64,000 bases of DNA from an uncultured Lachnospiraceae bacterium (GCA_947575805.1 CANPOY010000002.1:59779-123778); one strand, 5' to 3'. Counted from the first letter of the stretch, positions 1 through 9,402 are shown. Notes: a model not told the origin generated them from the letters alone. Translations and numbers: made by a program.

Positions 1-296
1 TGGAATTCCGGCTCCCCACACAGGAACTCATATACACTCTTTTCCCGTTCTTCCGGTTCCAGTTCCTGACCCAAATATCCCAGCACAGAACGATTACGAA
101 TGATCTCACCGGAATACTCCACATAGTCTTCCACCATGGACTCCTCATAAATCAGCTTCAGTAATGTGGACTTCCCATTGCCCTCTTCACCGATCAGCGC
201 CGCCTTGTCTCCCTCATTCAGCACAAAAGACAGCTCCGACACCAGTTCCCGCAAATCTTTTTTATATGTTATACTTAAATTTTTGATCTGTATCAT
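1..296 (-). CDS. ABC-F family ATPase, N-terminal part (runs off the left edge)
   Basis: Reading leftward from an ATG at 296, the frame stays open to the window edge (about 98 residues). It begins MIQIKNLSITY and has a Walker A motif GEEGNGKST around residue 37, typical of the first nucleotide-binding domain of ABC-F proteins. These are soluble two-domain ATPases without membrane segments, acting on ribosomes as translation factors or antibiotic-protection proteins. An AGGAGG site at 302-307 sets the start. The second domain and linker lie outside the window, so a plain ABC transporter ATPase cannot be fully excluded. Confidence 0.75.
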   Translation of the reverse strand, partial: MIQIKNLSITYKKDLRELVSELSFVLNEGDKAALIGEEGNGKSTLLKLIYEESMVEDYVEYSGEIIRNRSVLGYLGQELEPEEREKSVYEFLCGEPEF

Positions 297-683
297 AGAC
301 CCTCCTTCCGAAAGCCCGAAAAGTCTGCACATTATGCAAAACAGCGCATACAAAAAAGTCTGCCTTCACATCCGAAAACAGACTCATACACAAAAAACCT
401 GCGGCATTCAACAGTCCATAGAACATGGCTTGAAATAAGGCATTTGCCCCATTACCTGTGTAAACGAGTATGACAATCTGATCGGGATGCACAAACAAAC
501 CTACCTCTGATAGGCTTTCAACACAAAATGTTTGTTTTTTCCTCTCAAATTATCTGCTACTCATTTCTCCTCCTGTACGCTCTGGTATGATATACCGGCA
601 CCGCCGGCACGGGCAATAGTCAAATACTGCCGATGCCGTTAGTATAACACAGCTTATTTCATATGTCTATTCCTTTTATTTTA
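297..683. other. Non-coding stretch upstream of the ABC-F gene
   Basis: About 390 bases without a convincing gene. It must contain the leader and promoter of the minus-strand ABC-F gene, but I see no clear consensus hexamers or terminator. A 78-codon minus-strand reading frame from a TTG at 498 runs into the ABC-F coding region and resembles nothing I know. Confidence 0.4.
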
Positions 684-933
684 TTACCCACTGTTTTCAT
701 ACCCGGTATCGAAACCCGGGACTTCGGTTCCCTGCTGCCCCTCGTACGAATCGGACAGCTTATATACCTGGCGCTTCGGCTGATGGGCCGTCCCGTTATA
801 GAACACCAGGAAGAAGCACATTGCCCCAAATCCCTGCCCCTGCCTTCTGAAACCGGCATTTGAGTATAAAATGCAGGAGCATAGATAAACATAAAGCGAA
901 AGGACTGACTGGAGTATTGAGCAAATCTGTCCT
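684..933 (-). pseudogene. Possible C-terminal gene remnant
   Basis: One minus-strand frame is open from just after a TGA near 934 to a TAA at 684-686 but has no plausible start. Its end (segments GFGAMCFFLVFYNGTAHQPK and VYKLSDSYEG) reads like real protein: a hydrophobic stretch, then a polar acidic tail. No Shine-Dalgarno site precedes it, and the promoter of the next plus-strand gene lies across its upstream end. I do not recognise the family. It could be the leftover C-terminus of a small membrane protein, or chance. Confidence 0.3.
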
Positions 934-945
934 CAATGCTATAAT
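917..945 (+). promoter_or_regulatory. Sigma-A type promoter for the HAD phosphatase
   Basis: TTGAGC at 917-922 and TATAAT at 940-945 with a 17-bp spacer, about 50 bases before the ATG at 996. Confidence 0.65.
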
Positions 946-995
946 AGCTTTATTCCTTTCGTGAATATTCTGATGTAAGGAGATTGTAAAACCGC

Positions 996-1802
996 ATGAA
1001 ACCACTGGAAGCTTTAAGAAAAAAGAAACTGTTTCTGTTTGACATAGACGGCACTCTGGCGGTAGGTGACAACCTGTACGAGGGCAGCGCCGAACTGCTG
1101 GCCCACATTGACCGTATTGGCGGAAAAACCTACTATATTACCAACAACTCCACCAGAAGCGGCATCGATTACGTGAAAAAATTCCGCGCCGCCTTTTCCC
1201 TGGAAACCACGGAGAACCAGTTCATTACGTCCGGCTTTATGACTCTCCGTTTCCTGCGCCGAAATTATACCGGCAAAAAAATATTCGTGCTGGGAACCGC
1301 GTCCTTTGTGGCAGAACTCCGGCGTAACGGACTCCTGATCACCGAGACTGCGGAGGACGGTATCGACTGCGTGGTGGTGGCATACGACAGTGAACTGAAC
1401 TACCAAAAGCTGATACAGGTATCTAAAGTGCTGCTGACCACGGATGCCCCTTTCTATGCCACCAATCCCGACCTGCGCTGCCCCATAGACTTCGGCTATA
1501 TCCCGGACTGCGGCTCCATCTGCAATATGATTACCGCAACCACGGACAAGCATCCCGTCTACCTGGGAAAGCCCAGCCGGGAGGTAGTTGATTTATGTCT
1601 GGAATTGTCCGGCTTTGCACGGGAGGAAACCCTGGTGGTGGGCGACCGCCTCTATACGGACATTGCCTGCGGCATCAATGGCGGCGTGGATACCTGCGTG
1701 GTGTTTACCGGAGAAGCACAGCCGGACGACATGAAGGATACTCCCTACCCTGCAGACTACGCCTTTTCCAATATAAAAGAACTATTAAAATACTGCAGTT
1801 AA
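996..1802 (+). CDS. HAD-IIA family phosphatase (NagD/AraL-like)
   Basis: A 268-residue soluble HAD-superfamily hydrolase. The nucleophile motif FLFDIDGTL supplies Asp16 and general-acid Asp18. Motif II is TNNSTRS, and the C-terminal GDRLYTDI carries the metal-binding acidic residues. The C2 cap lies between them, as in NagD, AraL and 4-nitrophenylphosphatase relatives that dephosphorylate small sugar phosphates or nucleotides. The substrate cannot be read from the sequence. The ATG at 996 is preceded by AAGGAG. It stands alone on the plus strand, convergent with degV, and has its own promoter. Confidence 0.85.
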   Translation: MKPLEALRKKKLFLFDIDGTLAVGDNLYEGSAELLAHIDRIGGKTYYITNNSTRSGIDYVKKFRAAFSLETTENQFITSGFMTLRFLRRNYTGKKIFVLGTASFVAELRRNGLLITETAEDGIDCVVVAYDSELNYQKLIQVSKVLLTTDAPFYATNPDLRCPIDFGYIPDCGSICNMITATTDKHPVYLGKPSREVVDLCLELSGFAREETLVVGDRLYTDIACGINGGVDTCVVFTGEAQPDDMKDTPYPADYAFSNIKELLKYCS

Positions 1803-1804
1803 AA

Positions 1805-1837
1805 AGCAAAAGACCGGCAGCCGCTTATTTGCTGCCG
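1805..1837 (-). terminator. Rho-independent terminator of degV
   Basis: CGGCAGC (1815-1821) pairs with GCTGCCG (1831-1837). Read on the minus strand, the stem is followed by a T-rich stretch reaching to about 1801. In the plus direction the following bases are less T-rich, so it mainly serves the minus-strand gene. Confidence 0.5.
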
Positions 1838-1861
1838 ATCTCTCCTGTCCGGTTTTGAAAT

Positions 1862-2767
1862 TCATCGGTGGATTGCTTTCTCGATGACGCCGATTCCCAG
1901 AGGATACGGACCGGTATGCACTCCGATGGTTGCACCGATCTGACAGGTGGGAAGCTCCTTTACATCATGGCCCTGGGCCTGCAGCTCCCGTACCACACTG
2001 TCCCGGTATTGCTTCCCTTCTTCTATGTCATAACCATAACCAATCACAATGCTGTAGCAATCGATCCCCAGTCCTCCCTTTTTTAAATAGGACAACAGCA
2101 GATCCGTAGCCTTTGCAGTGCTGCGCTTTCTTCCTCTGCCAATTCCCGATGGAAATATTTCCCCTTTTTTCAACGTAATCACCGGACGTATATCCAGAAC
2201 GCTGCCTGCCAGCGCCCCCACCTTACCGATACGCCCGCCGTGCTTTAAGTATTCCATATTGCCTACTGTAAAAAATATCCTGCCGGTGCCCTTGATCTCT
2301 TCCAGCCGCGCCACTGTGTCCTGATAGCTGGACCCGGCATCCCGCATCTCTGCCGCTTCCAGCACATACAGCCCCTGCAGCACTGTATTGACGGTAGCAT
2401 CAATAACAGTGATCTCCGCATTTGGATAGTCCTCCCGAATTGCTTCCCTGGCATTCAGCGCAGACTGCATGGAGCCGCTGAATTTTGTGGTAATACAGAT
2501 ACAGATCACCGGCATTCCCGCTTCTGCATAGGGGCGGAAAGCATCCATATAGTCCCTGACCGAAGGTAAGGAGGATTTGGGATATACCCCCTTCCGATCC
2601 ACCATTTGCTGATAAAAATCTCTGATGCCGATTTCCACGTTTTCTTTCTGATAATGCTCATTATCAAAGGACACATAAAAAGGAACTACTGTAATGTTTT
2701 TCTTTTCTGCAAGCTCTGCCGGCAAATCACAGGAGCCATCGCTGATAATATGGAATGCTTCACTCAT
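1862..2767 (-). CDS. DegV family fatty-acid-binding protein
   Basis: 301 residues beginning MSEAFHIISDGSCDLPAEL, with the DegV hallmarks KSSLPSV (residues about 64-70) and ITTKFSGS (about 93-100) that form the lipid pocket, and a C-terminal domain ending in IGVHTGPYPLGIGVI. DegV/FakB proteins bind a single fatty acid and present it to the kinase FakA for incorporation into membrane lipid. No fakA is nearby, so the partner must be elsewhere. It is monocistronic between its terminator and tyrS. Confidence 0.9.
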   Translation of the reverse strand: MSEAFHIISDGSCDLPAELAEKKNITVVPFYVSFDNEHYQKENVEIGIRDFYQQMVDRKGVYPKSSLPSVRDYMDAFRPYAEAGMPVICICITTKFSGSMQSALNAREAIREDYPNAEITVIDATVNTVLQGLYVLEAAEMRDAGSSYQDTVARLEEIKGTGRIFFTVGNMEYLKHGGRIGKVGALAGSVLDIRPVITLKKGEIFPSGIGRGRKRSTAKATDLLLSYLKKGGLGIDCYSIVIGYGYDIEEGKQYRDSVVRELQAQGHDVKELPTCQIGATIGVHTGPYPLGIGVIEKAIHR

Positions 2768-2899
2768 ATGTTTACTGACCTTTCATAAGTTATTGTCTAT
2801 AAAGTAAAGAATACCACTTACCTTTTAAAATAGCAATGCAATTCATTACATAAAATTACACTTTATAGTTTTTTAATCTTATTTATGTGGTTTTTGTTA

Positions 2900-4195
2900 C
2901 TACATATCTGTCTCCAATCTCACAAACTGCCTCTTTCCCACCTTTAACACGTCGCCTGCCTTAACTCTCTCCTCCATATCTTTCACTCGCTCGCCGTTCC
3001 TCCAGACACCGCCCTGGGCAACCAGCCTGCGGAAACCGGCACCACTCTCCACATACCCTCCGTTTACCAGCGGGCGGACACAATCCAGCAGGTTTCCTCT
3101 TTCTAAGATGACCTGCAGGGCATCCACATTCTCCGGCACGCTGCGGTTGGTAAATGCCTCCCGGAAAAAGCGCTCTGCCGCTTCCGCTTCTTCCTCATGA
3201 TTGTACAGTGCCGTGATCATCCTTGCCAGCAGCAGCTTTGCATCCCTGGGATTTCCTCCGTCCGCCAGCTCCTCCTTCACCCTGTCCAGTTCCTCCGGCT
3301 GAATATCCGTCCCCAGCTCGAAATATTTTACGATCAGACCGTCCGGAACCTGCATCACTTTCGTAAACATGGTCCTGGCGTCCTCATGGACACCAATGTA
3401 ATTTCCCAGGCTCTTACTCATCTTCTCCACGCCGTCAATTCCTTCCAGAATCGGCATGAACAGCACTGCCTGAGGTTCCTGTCCACGCTCTTTCTGCAGA
3501 CTTCTGCCCATGAGGATATTGAAAGTCTGATCCGTTCCCCCCAGCTCCAGATCGGCTTCCAACGCAACGGAATCATAAGCCTGCATTAAGGGATAGAAAA
3601 ATTCATGTAAGCCGATGGGGACATTGTTCCGGAAGCGATTTTGAAAATCATCCCTCTCCAGCATTCTGGCCACCGTTGTTGTGGACGCAAGCTCCAGCAC
3701 CTGTCCGAAATCCAGGTGTTCCAGCCATTCCCCGTTGTACCGCACCTGGGTCTTGTCCCTGTCCAGGATTCTGAATATCTGCTCCTGATAGGTTTGTGCA
3801 TTGACGCTTACCTCTTCATCCGACAAGGCCTTTCTTCCCTTGCTCTTTCCGGTGGGATCCCCGATCCTCCCGGTGAAATCTCCGATCACCACCACAATCC
3901 TGTGTCCCAGATCCTGCATCTGTTTCAGCTTCCGCAGCGCCACCGCATGTCCCAGATGTATGTCCGGCGCACTGGGATCCATGCCGAATTTGACAGTCAG
4001 CGGTTTCCCCGTCATGATACTGCGCCTCAGTTTCTTCTCCAGTTCTTCCTCCCCAATCAGCTCGGCCGCTCCCTGTCTGATGACACGCATCTGATGACGG
4101 ACCAGCGCCGCTGTCTGCTCCTCATCCATTTGCCGCATCATCTCCCCATTTTCCTGGGATCCCCTTTTCATAGATTCTGTTTCTGTTGTTTTCAT
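2900..4195 (-). CDS. tyrS: Tyrosyl-tRNA synthetase
   Basis: 431-residue class I synthetase that charges tRNA-Tyr. The HIGH signature appears as HLGH inside GMDPSAPDIHLGHAVA, and KMSKS is intact in KMSKSLGNYIG. A C-terminal S4 RNA-binding domain spans roughly residues 365-425. The IHLGH form and S4 tail resemble the TyrZ-like group more than the classic Bacillus TyrS group. An N-terminal extension of about 35 residues precedes the catalytic fold. AAGGAG sits 9 bases before the ATG. Expression should depend on uncharged tRNA-Tyr through the T-box leader upstream. Confidence 0.95.
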   Translation of the reverse strand: MKTTETESMKRGSQENGEMMRQMDEEQTAALVRHQMRVIRQGAAELIGEEELEKKLRRSIMTGKPLTVKFGMDPSAPDIHLGHAVALRKLKQMQDLGHRIVVVIGDFTGRIGDPTGKSKGRKALSDEEVSVNAQTYQEQIFRILDRDKTQVRYNGEWLEHLDFGQVLELASTTTVARMLERDDFQNRFRNNVPIGLHEFFYPLMQAYDSVALEADLELGGTDQTFNILMGRSLQKERGQEPQAVLFMPILEGIDGVEKMSKSLGNYIGVHEDARTMFTKVMQVPDGLIVKYFELGTDIQPEELDRVKEELADGGNPRDAKLLLARMITALYNHEEEAEAAERFFREAFTNRSVPENVDALQVILERGNLLDCVRPLVNGGYVESGAGFRRLVAQGGVWRNGERVKDMEERVKAGDVLKVGKRQFVRLETDM

Positions 4196-4253
4196 GCCTG
4201 CTCTCCTTTTTTGTTATTTGCATGCTTCGGTTCACCTGCTTAAGCTCATACAC

Positions 4254-4566
4254 GCAAAAAAGCTCCCGTCCTTTCAAAAGGACGAGAGCCTGAGCCTCGT
4301 GATACCACCTAATGTTTACAGACAGCTCGCACTGCCTGCCTCTTCGGGTACGACTGCTGCCACAGCTTATACCCTAGCACGATAACGGATGCGGAAACCG
4401 TCACAGCCTACTATCCGCAAACCCGGAATTTGGTGTGAAGCTCAAAGATGTATTCACACATAGCTTCCCATGCGCCTCTCATCATCCGGCTGCTTTCTGT
4501 ATGCTCTGCTATCTGCTACTTCTTCTTGTCATTGCTTTTACAATCAATCACATGATTTATGAAATT
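4254..4566 (-). promoter_or_regulatory. T-box riboswitch leader of tyrS
   Basis: On the minus strand the T-box element GGTGGTATCACG (4298-4309) precedes a terminator formed by 4262-4271 and 4280-4289, followed by a U-run (4255-4261). A GAA-TAC-ATC segment places a UAC tyrosine codon at 4450-4452, in the sequence context of a specifier loop. An AGTA-containing strand about 75 bases earlier could be its partner. Uncharged tRNA-Tyr would favour the antiterminator and switch tyrS on. The T-box and terminator are clear; the specifier is my reading without folding software. Confidence 0.85.
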
Positions 4567-4572
4567 ATCAGC

Positions 4573-4601
4573 ATTATAAAAGATCAAAGGCTGTCTGTCA
4601 A
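4573..4601 (-). promoter_or_regulatory. Consensus promoter of the tyrS leader
   Basis: On the minus strand TTGACA (4596-4601), a 17-bp spacer and TATAAT (4573-4578): both hexamers perfect. It overlaps the last codons of the upstream HD-domain gene. Confidence 0.8.
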
Positions 4602-6371
4602 TACCTTTTTTATTTCTTCCTCCCGTCGGGCAGCCGCTTCTGCAACAAAAGGCGAAAATCTGACACCTGCAAAAGCACGCAGCTGCTTCAGCATCTCTTC
4701 CGGACAAACCGTTTCACTCTGATAATTCTCCCCGGGATTACAGATTTCGTCAATATAGTCCGCCACGCTGACTATATCGGTCAGTACTGCATCCTGCTCC
4801 CGATGGTATGCTTCCGGAAAGCCTCCCTGCCCGTCAAACCACCTGTGGTGCCCCAGAGCTGCCGGTGCCAGGTCTTTCGTGGAAGCACACCGCGTCAGCA
4901 TCTGCTCTCCGTATACAGTGTGAAATCTGTACAGCTCCTCCTCCTCGGCAAACCACCCACGATTCGGTAGTTCGTACAGCTCCAACATTTTCAGCTTCCC
5001 TATATCGTGAAGAATACAGCAGTCATACAGAAATCTTTCCACCTCTTCCCTGCGCTCCTCCAGCTCCCTGACACTCTTTGTTCCTCTGACACCTACAAGC
5101 TGCTCCGGCATTGTCTTCATCATCTCGTCAAAGATCAGCAGGGCAAACCTTGATACCATATAGGAATGCGCATAGGTGTCCGGCTGCCTGCCAGCAATCA
5201 CTTCCTCCACATAGTCGCGAAAACTGTTTTCCCCCGGATATTCAATATATGCCCCCATGCTTCCCCTGACATAAGAGGACAGGCTGCCTGTATTTACGCC
5301 TGAAGGCACCTGCTTCAAATATTCCTTCATTCTGCGGTACATCATCAGAACCACCGGCTTCTTCCGCTCCAACAGTTCAGGATCTTTTCCCAGATATACA
5401 GAGTATATAGCCGGAAGGAAAATATTGCTGTACATTCCGTTGACGGTGTAATCCGAAAAAGCTGCGGAAGCATAGATCTCCTCAAGCTTATGCAGAAGCT
5501 CCGGCAATGTGTACACGCCACAGTAATAGGAAGCGGCATAATAGGTATAAAGCCACCGGGCCTCCAGGGGCATTCCTCTCTCCCTGGCATTTTTCAGCTG
5601 CCTGTCATAGACATACTGTGCAGACTCCATGACCTCTCCCACAATCCTGGCCGTCACCTCACCGCCCCGCAGATGGGCCATCAGGGTAGTCCGCTCCTGG
5701 TGCTGCTTGTAAATATAGGTATTCCAGGGCAGTTGAGGTGTTTTCTCCTGATAGACCGGGTCTGTCAGCACCTGAAGGGAACGCCGAAGGATTTCCATCT
5801 TTTTTTCTGCTGCTTTACTGTCATGTCCTGCAATCCCCAGCGCCAGGTTTCCCATGGACCGGTGGATATATCCTCTTGTATCCGCATCTTCTATATCATT
5901 ATAATATCGAATATAGCCTGCCGCCTCTCCGAATACCATCCTCATTCTCCAGCAGAACTGACTGTCATTCTGACCTTCCAGTGTACTCCGGAGACCATAG
6001 AGCGCCATACCTGTCATGTAGAGCTCCTTGATCAGCAGATTTCGGTTTCCCTGCACCCGGGCCACTGAAACCAGCGCCCTGCACACGTAATACCTCACTC
6101 CGGCATCCATCTGCCTTTGCAGCAGTTCATCCGTAAATTTCACTAACGCGTCGATTTCTTCCTCACCGGCGGTAAGAATATTGTCCAGCGTCGGAATCAG
6201 CCGCTCCCGCAGAATTCGGTTATTCCGCTCCTGAAGTTCCCGCACTCCGACCCCCTTCATCCGAAGCCTGCGGCAAATTTCCCCCGGAGGCAGCCCGATC
6301 AGCTCGGTATGCAGCATCAGCTCGGTAATTCTTTTTGTATTGGCGATGTATTCTTCCTGATATTGCAGCAT
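4584..6371 (-). CDS. HD-GYP-like domain protein (putative cyclic dinucleotide phosphodiesterase)
   Basis: 595 residues from the ATG at 6371. GGGAGG precedes it and the kinase stop is 2 bases upstream; an in-frame ATG at 6389 would overlap the kinase. The first about 440 residues are mostly helical with no recognised domain and no signal peptide. The C-terminus is an HD hydrolase: LHDIGK (about 454-459), then HHRWFDGQGGFP (about 508-519). That layout follows HD-GYP c-di-GMP phosphodiesterases, but GYP is replaced by GFP and spacing is altered. It is translationally linked to the hybrid histidine kinase, so it is probably its output. Activity is unproven. Confidence 0.7.
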   Translation of the reverse strand: MLQYQEEYIANTKRITELMLHTELIGLPPGEICRRLRMKGVGVRELQERNNRILRERLIPTLDNILTAGEEEIDALVKFTDELLQRQMDAGVRYYVCRALVSVARVQGNRNLLIKELYMTGMALYGLRSTLEGQNDSQFCWRMRMVFGEAAGYIRYYNDIEDADTRGYIHRSMGNLALGIAGHDSKAAEKKMEILRRSLQVLTDPVYQEKTPQLPWNTYIYKQHQERTTLMAHLRGGEVTARIVGEVMESAQYVYDRQLKNARERGMPLEARWLYTYYAASYYCGVYTLPELLHKLEEIYASAAFSDYTVNGMYSNIFLPAIYSVYLGKDPELLERKKPVVLMMYRRMKEYLKQVPSGVNTGSLSSYVRGSMGAYIEYPGENSFRDYVEEVIAGRQPDTYAHSYMVSRFALLIFDEMMKTMPEQLVGVRGTKSVRELEERREEVERFLYDCCILHDIGKLKMLELYELPNRGWFAEEEELYRFHTVYGEQMLTRCASTKDLAPAALGHHRWFDGQGGFPEAYHREQDAVLTDIVSVADYIDEICNPGENYQSETVCPEEMLKQLRAFAGVRFSPFVAEAAARREEEIKKVLTDSL

Positions 6372-6373
6372 GC

Positions 6374-8254
6374 TTACCTCCCGCACCATTGGTCAAGACA
6401 TTCCAGCAGCTGCTCCACGTCGATAGGCTTTGTAATATGTGCATTCATACCCGCCTCAATTGATCGCTTCCTGTCCTCGGCAAAGGCATTTGCAGTCATG
6501 GAAACAATAGCCACCGCCGAAGCATCCACCCGGTTCAGGCTTCGGATTCTCCTTGTAGCCTCCAGACCATCCATAACCGGCATCTGAATATCCATTAATA
6601 TCATAGCATAGTAATATTCCGGCTTCGCCATGAAAATGTCCACCGCCTCCTGCCCATTACATGCCGTGTCAATTTGTACCCCCGTACTGCTCAAAATCTC
6701 CAGCGCGATCTCCCGGTTCAGTTCATTGTCCTCCACCAGAAGAATACGACTGTTTCGATGGTTCTTCCTCGGTTTGCTCTCAGACAGTTTCTGGCGGCTC
6801 TTTCCTTCCTCCGTATAGGCATACAGTGCTTCTGCCAGACGACTTTCCGACAGAGGCAGCGGAACGAAGGAAGTCACACCGGCCCTCCCTAACAGATACT
6901 CTTCCTCGGACCAGTCACTTTCGGATAAAAGCAAAATGGGAAAATCCCTGCCCTTTCTGGCACAGATCTCTGGCAGGAAAAGAGAAAGCTCCATATCCGC
7001 CAGCTTATCACAGGTAAGCATGGCAAAATAATTCGTCCCGTTAATGTCCGCATCATTGAGCAAGTCTACCGCCTCCATGCCGCAGGAAGCCACATCCGCT
7101 TCCATGCCGAATCCACGCAGCATTTCAGGCAGCCGCTCCAGCTTTTCCTCCTCTCCCTGCAGTACCAGCACCTTTTGTCCGGCAAGAGCATTTTTTTCGA
7201 AAGCGGCGCCCTTGCCCGAGCACTCCACTTCCAGACATACTCTGAACCTGCTGCCTGCCCCCTTTTCGCTTTCTACGGAAATACTGCCGTTCATCATCTC
7301 CACCAGCCTTTTGGTAATGCTCATGCCAAGGCCGGTTCCCTCTATTTTACTGTGAGTCGTGTTCCTCTCCCTCTCAAAAGGTTCAAAAATATGCTCCAGA
7401 AATTCCGGCGGCATGCCGATACCGTTATCCTCCACCTCAGCCAGAAGGCGGATCATCCCGTTCTCACCCTGCTCCTGGGACAGTCTCATATACACATCCC
7501 CACCGTCCTCCGTGTACTTGACCGCATTGGACAGGAGATTGAGATAGATCTGTCGGATGCGCATGGTATCACCCTGAAGATTCTCCTGCAGAATTTCCCC
7601 CATTTCCAGGTGAAAATGAATCCCTTTCTTTTCTGCCTGAGGCTTGATGACAATCACAATAGAATGGATCAGATCCACCAACTGAAAATCCTCCAGCGTC
7701 AGAACCAGCTTACCGCTCTCGATCCTGGACATGTCCAGCACCTCGTTGATCAACCCCATCAGATGTCCGGAAGCCACCTTGATCTTCTTCAGACAATCCT
7801 CCACTCTTCCGGTGTCCTCTAAGTATTTCAGTGCAATATCCGTCATGCCTACAATCGCGTTCATAGGAGTGCGTATATCGTGGGACATCTCTGACAAAAA
7901 CTTGGTTTTTGCCTGATTGGCATCGTTGGCCGCTGCCAGAGCCCTTTCCATATTTCTGCAGGATTCCAAGTAAGCAGCCATCGCAGCCCGCTCTGACTCC
8001 GTCTTATCCACGACCATGACAAGACACAGGTCATTGTCGAAAACAGAGTGGTATATATGCCGCTCCTCCTTCCACCGATTCCCCAGATCCAGAAATCTGC
8101 GCCCTGCCGCCTCTTTCATGTTGATACCTGTCAGAGCAGCGGCCGCAGCATTTCCATACACCAGGACAGCCTCCTCCGAAAAGGGCAGTTTCGTTATCAG
8201 AAATGCCTGCTCACTTTTTCCAAAGAACATTTCCAGTTCCTCAAAAGTCTTCAT
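6374..8254 (-). CDS. Hybrid sensor histidine kinase with two receiver domains
   Basis: 626 residues. AAAGGAG supports ATG 8254; the longer frame to 8353 would overlap the dipeptidase. A PAS-like N-terminus (1-90) leads to a HisKA helix with phospho-His125 (SEMSHDIRTP). HATPase_c (about 220-340) has N, G1 (EDNGIG) and G2 (GTGLGMS) boxes. A degenerate receiver (about 360-480) has Cys-Asp where the acceptor aspartate is expected. An intact receiver (503-620) has Asp555 in ILMDIQMP. There are no membrane segments, so it should sense a cytoplasmic cue. No separate response regulator follows; the next gene is the HD-GYP-like protein. Confidence 0.9.
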   Translation of the reverse strand: MKTFEELEMFFGKSEQAFLITKLPFSEEAVLVYGNAAAAALTGINMKEAAGRRFLDLGNRWKEERHIYHSVFDNDLCLVMVVDKTESERAAMAAYLESCRNMERALAAANDANQAKTKFLSEMSHDIRTPMNAIVGMTDIALKYLEDTGRVEDCLKKIKVASGHLMGLINEVLDMSRIESGKLVLTLEDFQLVDLIHSIVIVIKPQAEKKGIHFHLEMGEILQENLQGDTMRIRQIYLNLLSNAVKYTEDGGDVYMRLSQEQGENGMIRLLAEVEDNGIGMPPEFLEHIFEPFERERNTTHSKIEGTGLGMSITKRLVEMMNGSISVESEKGAGSRFRVCLEVECSGKGAAFEKNALAGQKVLVLQGEEEKLERLPEMLRGFGMEADVASCGMEAVDLLNDADINGTNYFAMLTCDKLADMELSLFLPEICARKGRDFPILLLSESDWSEEEYLLGRAGVTSFVPLPLSESRLAEALYAYTEEGKSRQKLSESKPRKNHRNSRILLVEDNELNREIALEILSSTGVQIDTACNGQEAVDIFMAKPEYYYAMILMDIQMPVMDGLEATRRIRSLNRVDASAVAIVSMTANAFAEDRKRSIEAGMNAHITKPIDVEQLLECLDQWCGR

Positions 8255-8303
8255 AATTCTGCACTCCTTTGTCTGCTTCGTGCTGATTCTAAGTATAGCA
8301 CTT

Positions 8304-9389
8304 TTAGGACAAAGTGTCACGATATACTCGCAATACGTTTCCGCTAAAAACAAGATCCAGCTGGCCTTCCGTAAACCCCGCCGCCTTCAGGGCCTCCCAC
8401 AGCCTGCCCATACTCTCGGCTCCCGGCAGCTCCTGGTGGGTATCGATACCGTCAAAGTCACTGCCCAGACCCAGAACCTCAATCCCTCCCACATTCATGA
8501 TGTGCCTGGCATGACGGACTACCGCAGCAATGGTTCCCGGGTTCTTCTCTCCTGCAGGCAGCTCCTCCAGGAAATCCGCACAGTAATTCAATCCCATGAC
8601 GCCGCCCCGCTCCGCCAGCTTCCGAATCATATCGTCCGTCATGTTCCGCACATTGGGGCACACGGCCCTGGCATCGGAATGGCTTGCCACAAAGGGCTTG
8701 TTCGTCACTGCCAGTACATCATAGAATCCAGCGTCGGACATATGGGATACGTCCGGGATCATACCCAGCGCTTCCATTTCCGCCACAAATTCCCGGCCCC
8801 GCTCCGTGAGCCCTCCCGTGGTATTCGGAGTATGGAAATATTCCTCCAGCAGCGGCCGGGCCTGGGCCTGCAGCGCCTGATACTCCGCACCCTCCCCGGG
8901 ACATTCCCGCATCAGCTTTCCGAGCCTGCCCACCTTTTCCGTCAGCTCGCCCACCCGGTTCGGGTATCCCAGCTCATTGGGAAAGTTCCAGGTCAGGGTA
9001 AGCATCCGGACTCCCATGTCATAAAGCTTTCTCAGCTTTCCGATCTCCCCTTTGCACACCGCACCTTCCTCCACAGTCAGCATCGAGGAAAGCTTTCCCG
9101 CGGCCTCATTGGCGGCAATATCGTCAAAGCGAAGCACCGGAGCGATCAAGTCACCGTTCCGCTCCATTTCCCGACGATAGCATTCATACAGCCTGCAGAC
9201 CCGCTCCCAGGGATCCCGCTCCCGGGAAAGCTCCACGAACAGGGCGAAATTCTGTAGCATATATCCTCCCTGCCGCATACGCAGCAGGTCAAGATGTCCG
9301 GTATTCTCCCTTAAGCCCTCCTGTTCTCCCGTCTCCTCCAGATCCAACAGCCTGCTGATCGTATCACAGTGCATATCTGCAATTTTCAT
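8304..9389 (-). CDS. Membrane dipeptidase family protein (peptidase M19)
   Basis: 361 residues starting MKIADMHCDTISR at 9389; AAAGGA precedes this ATG, and the 15 extra codons upstream cover the uraA terminator. Zinc ligands of the M19 amidohydrolase barrel are visible: HxD in DMHCDT, Glu in EEGAV, His in VSHMSD and SHSDARA, Asp in GLGSDFDGID. The family hydrolyses dipeptides, including mixed L/D ones. No signal peptide or lipid anchor is seen, so this copy is probably cytoplasmic despite the family name. It lies just upstream of the kinase gene in the same direction. Confidence 0.9.
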   Translation of the reverse strand: MKIADMHCDTISRLLDLEETGEQEGLRENTGHLDLLRMRQGGYMLQNFALFVELSRERDPWERVCRLYECYRREMERNGDLIAPVLRFDDIAANEAAGKLSSMLTVEEGAVCKGEIGKLRKLYDMGVRMLTLTWNFPNELGYPNRVGELTEKVGRLGKLMRECPGEGAEYQALQAQARPLLEEYFHTPNTTGGLTERGREFVAEMEALGMIPDVSHMSDAGFYDVLAVTNKPFVASHSDARAVCPNVRNMTDDMIRKLAERGGVMGLNYCADFLEELPAGEKNPGTIAAVVRHARHIMNVGGIEVLGLGSDFDGIDTHQELPGAESMGRLWEALKAAGFTEGQLDLVFSGNVLRVYRDTLS

Positions 9390-9402
9390 ACTCGTTCCTT
9401 TC

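Noticed and set aside
262..498. 78-codon minus-strand reading frame with a TTG start
   Set aside because: It runs into the ABC-F coding region in another frame, has no recognised similarity and only a marginal ribosome site.
8016..9257. 413-codon plus-strand reading frame
   Set aside because: Shadow of the histidine kinase and M19 dipeptidase genes; composition is unlike a real protein.
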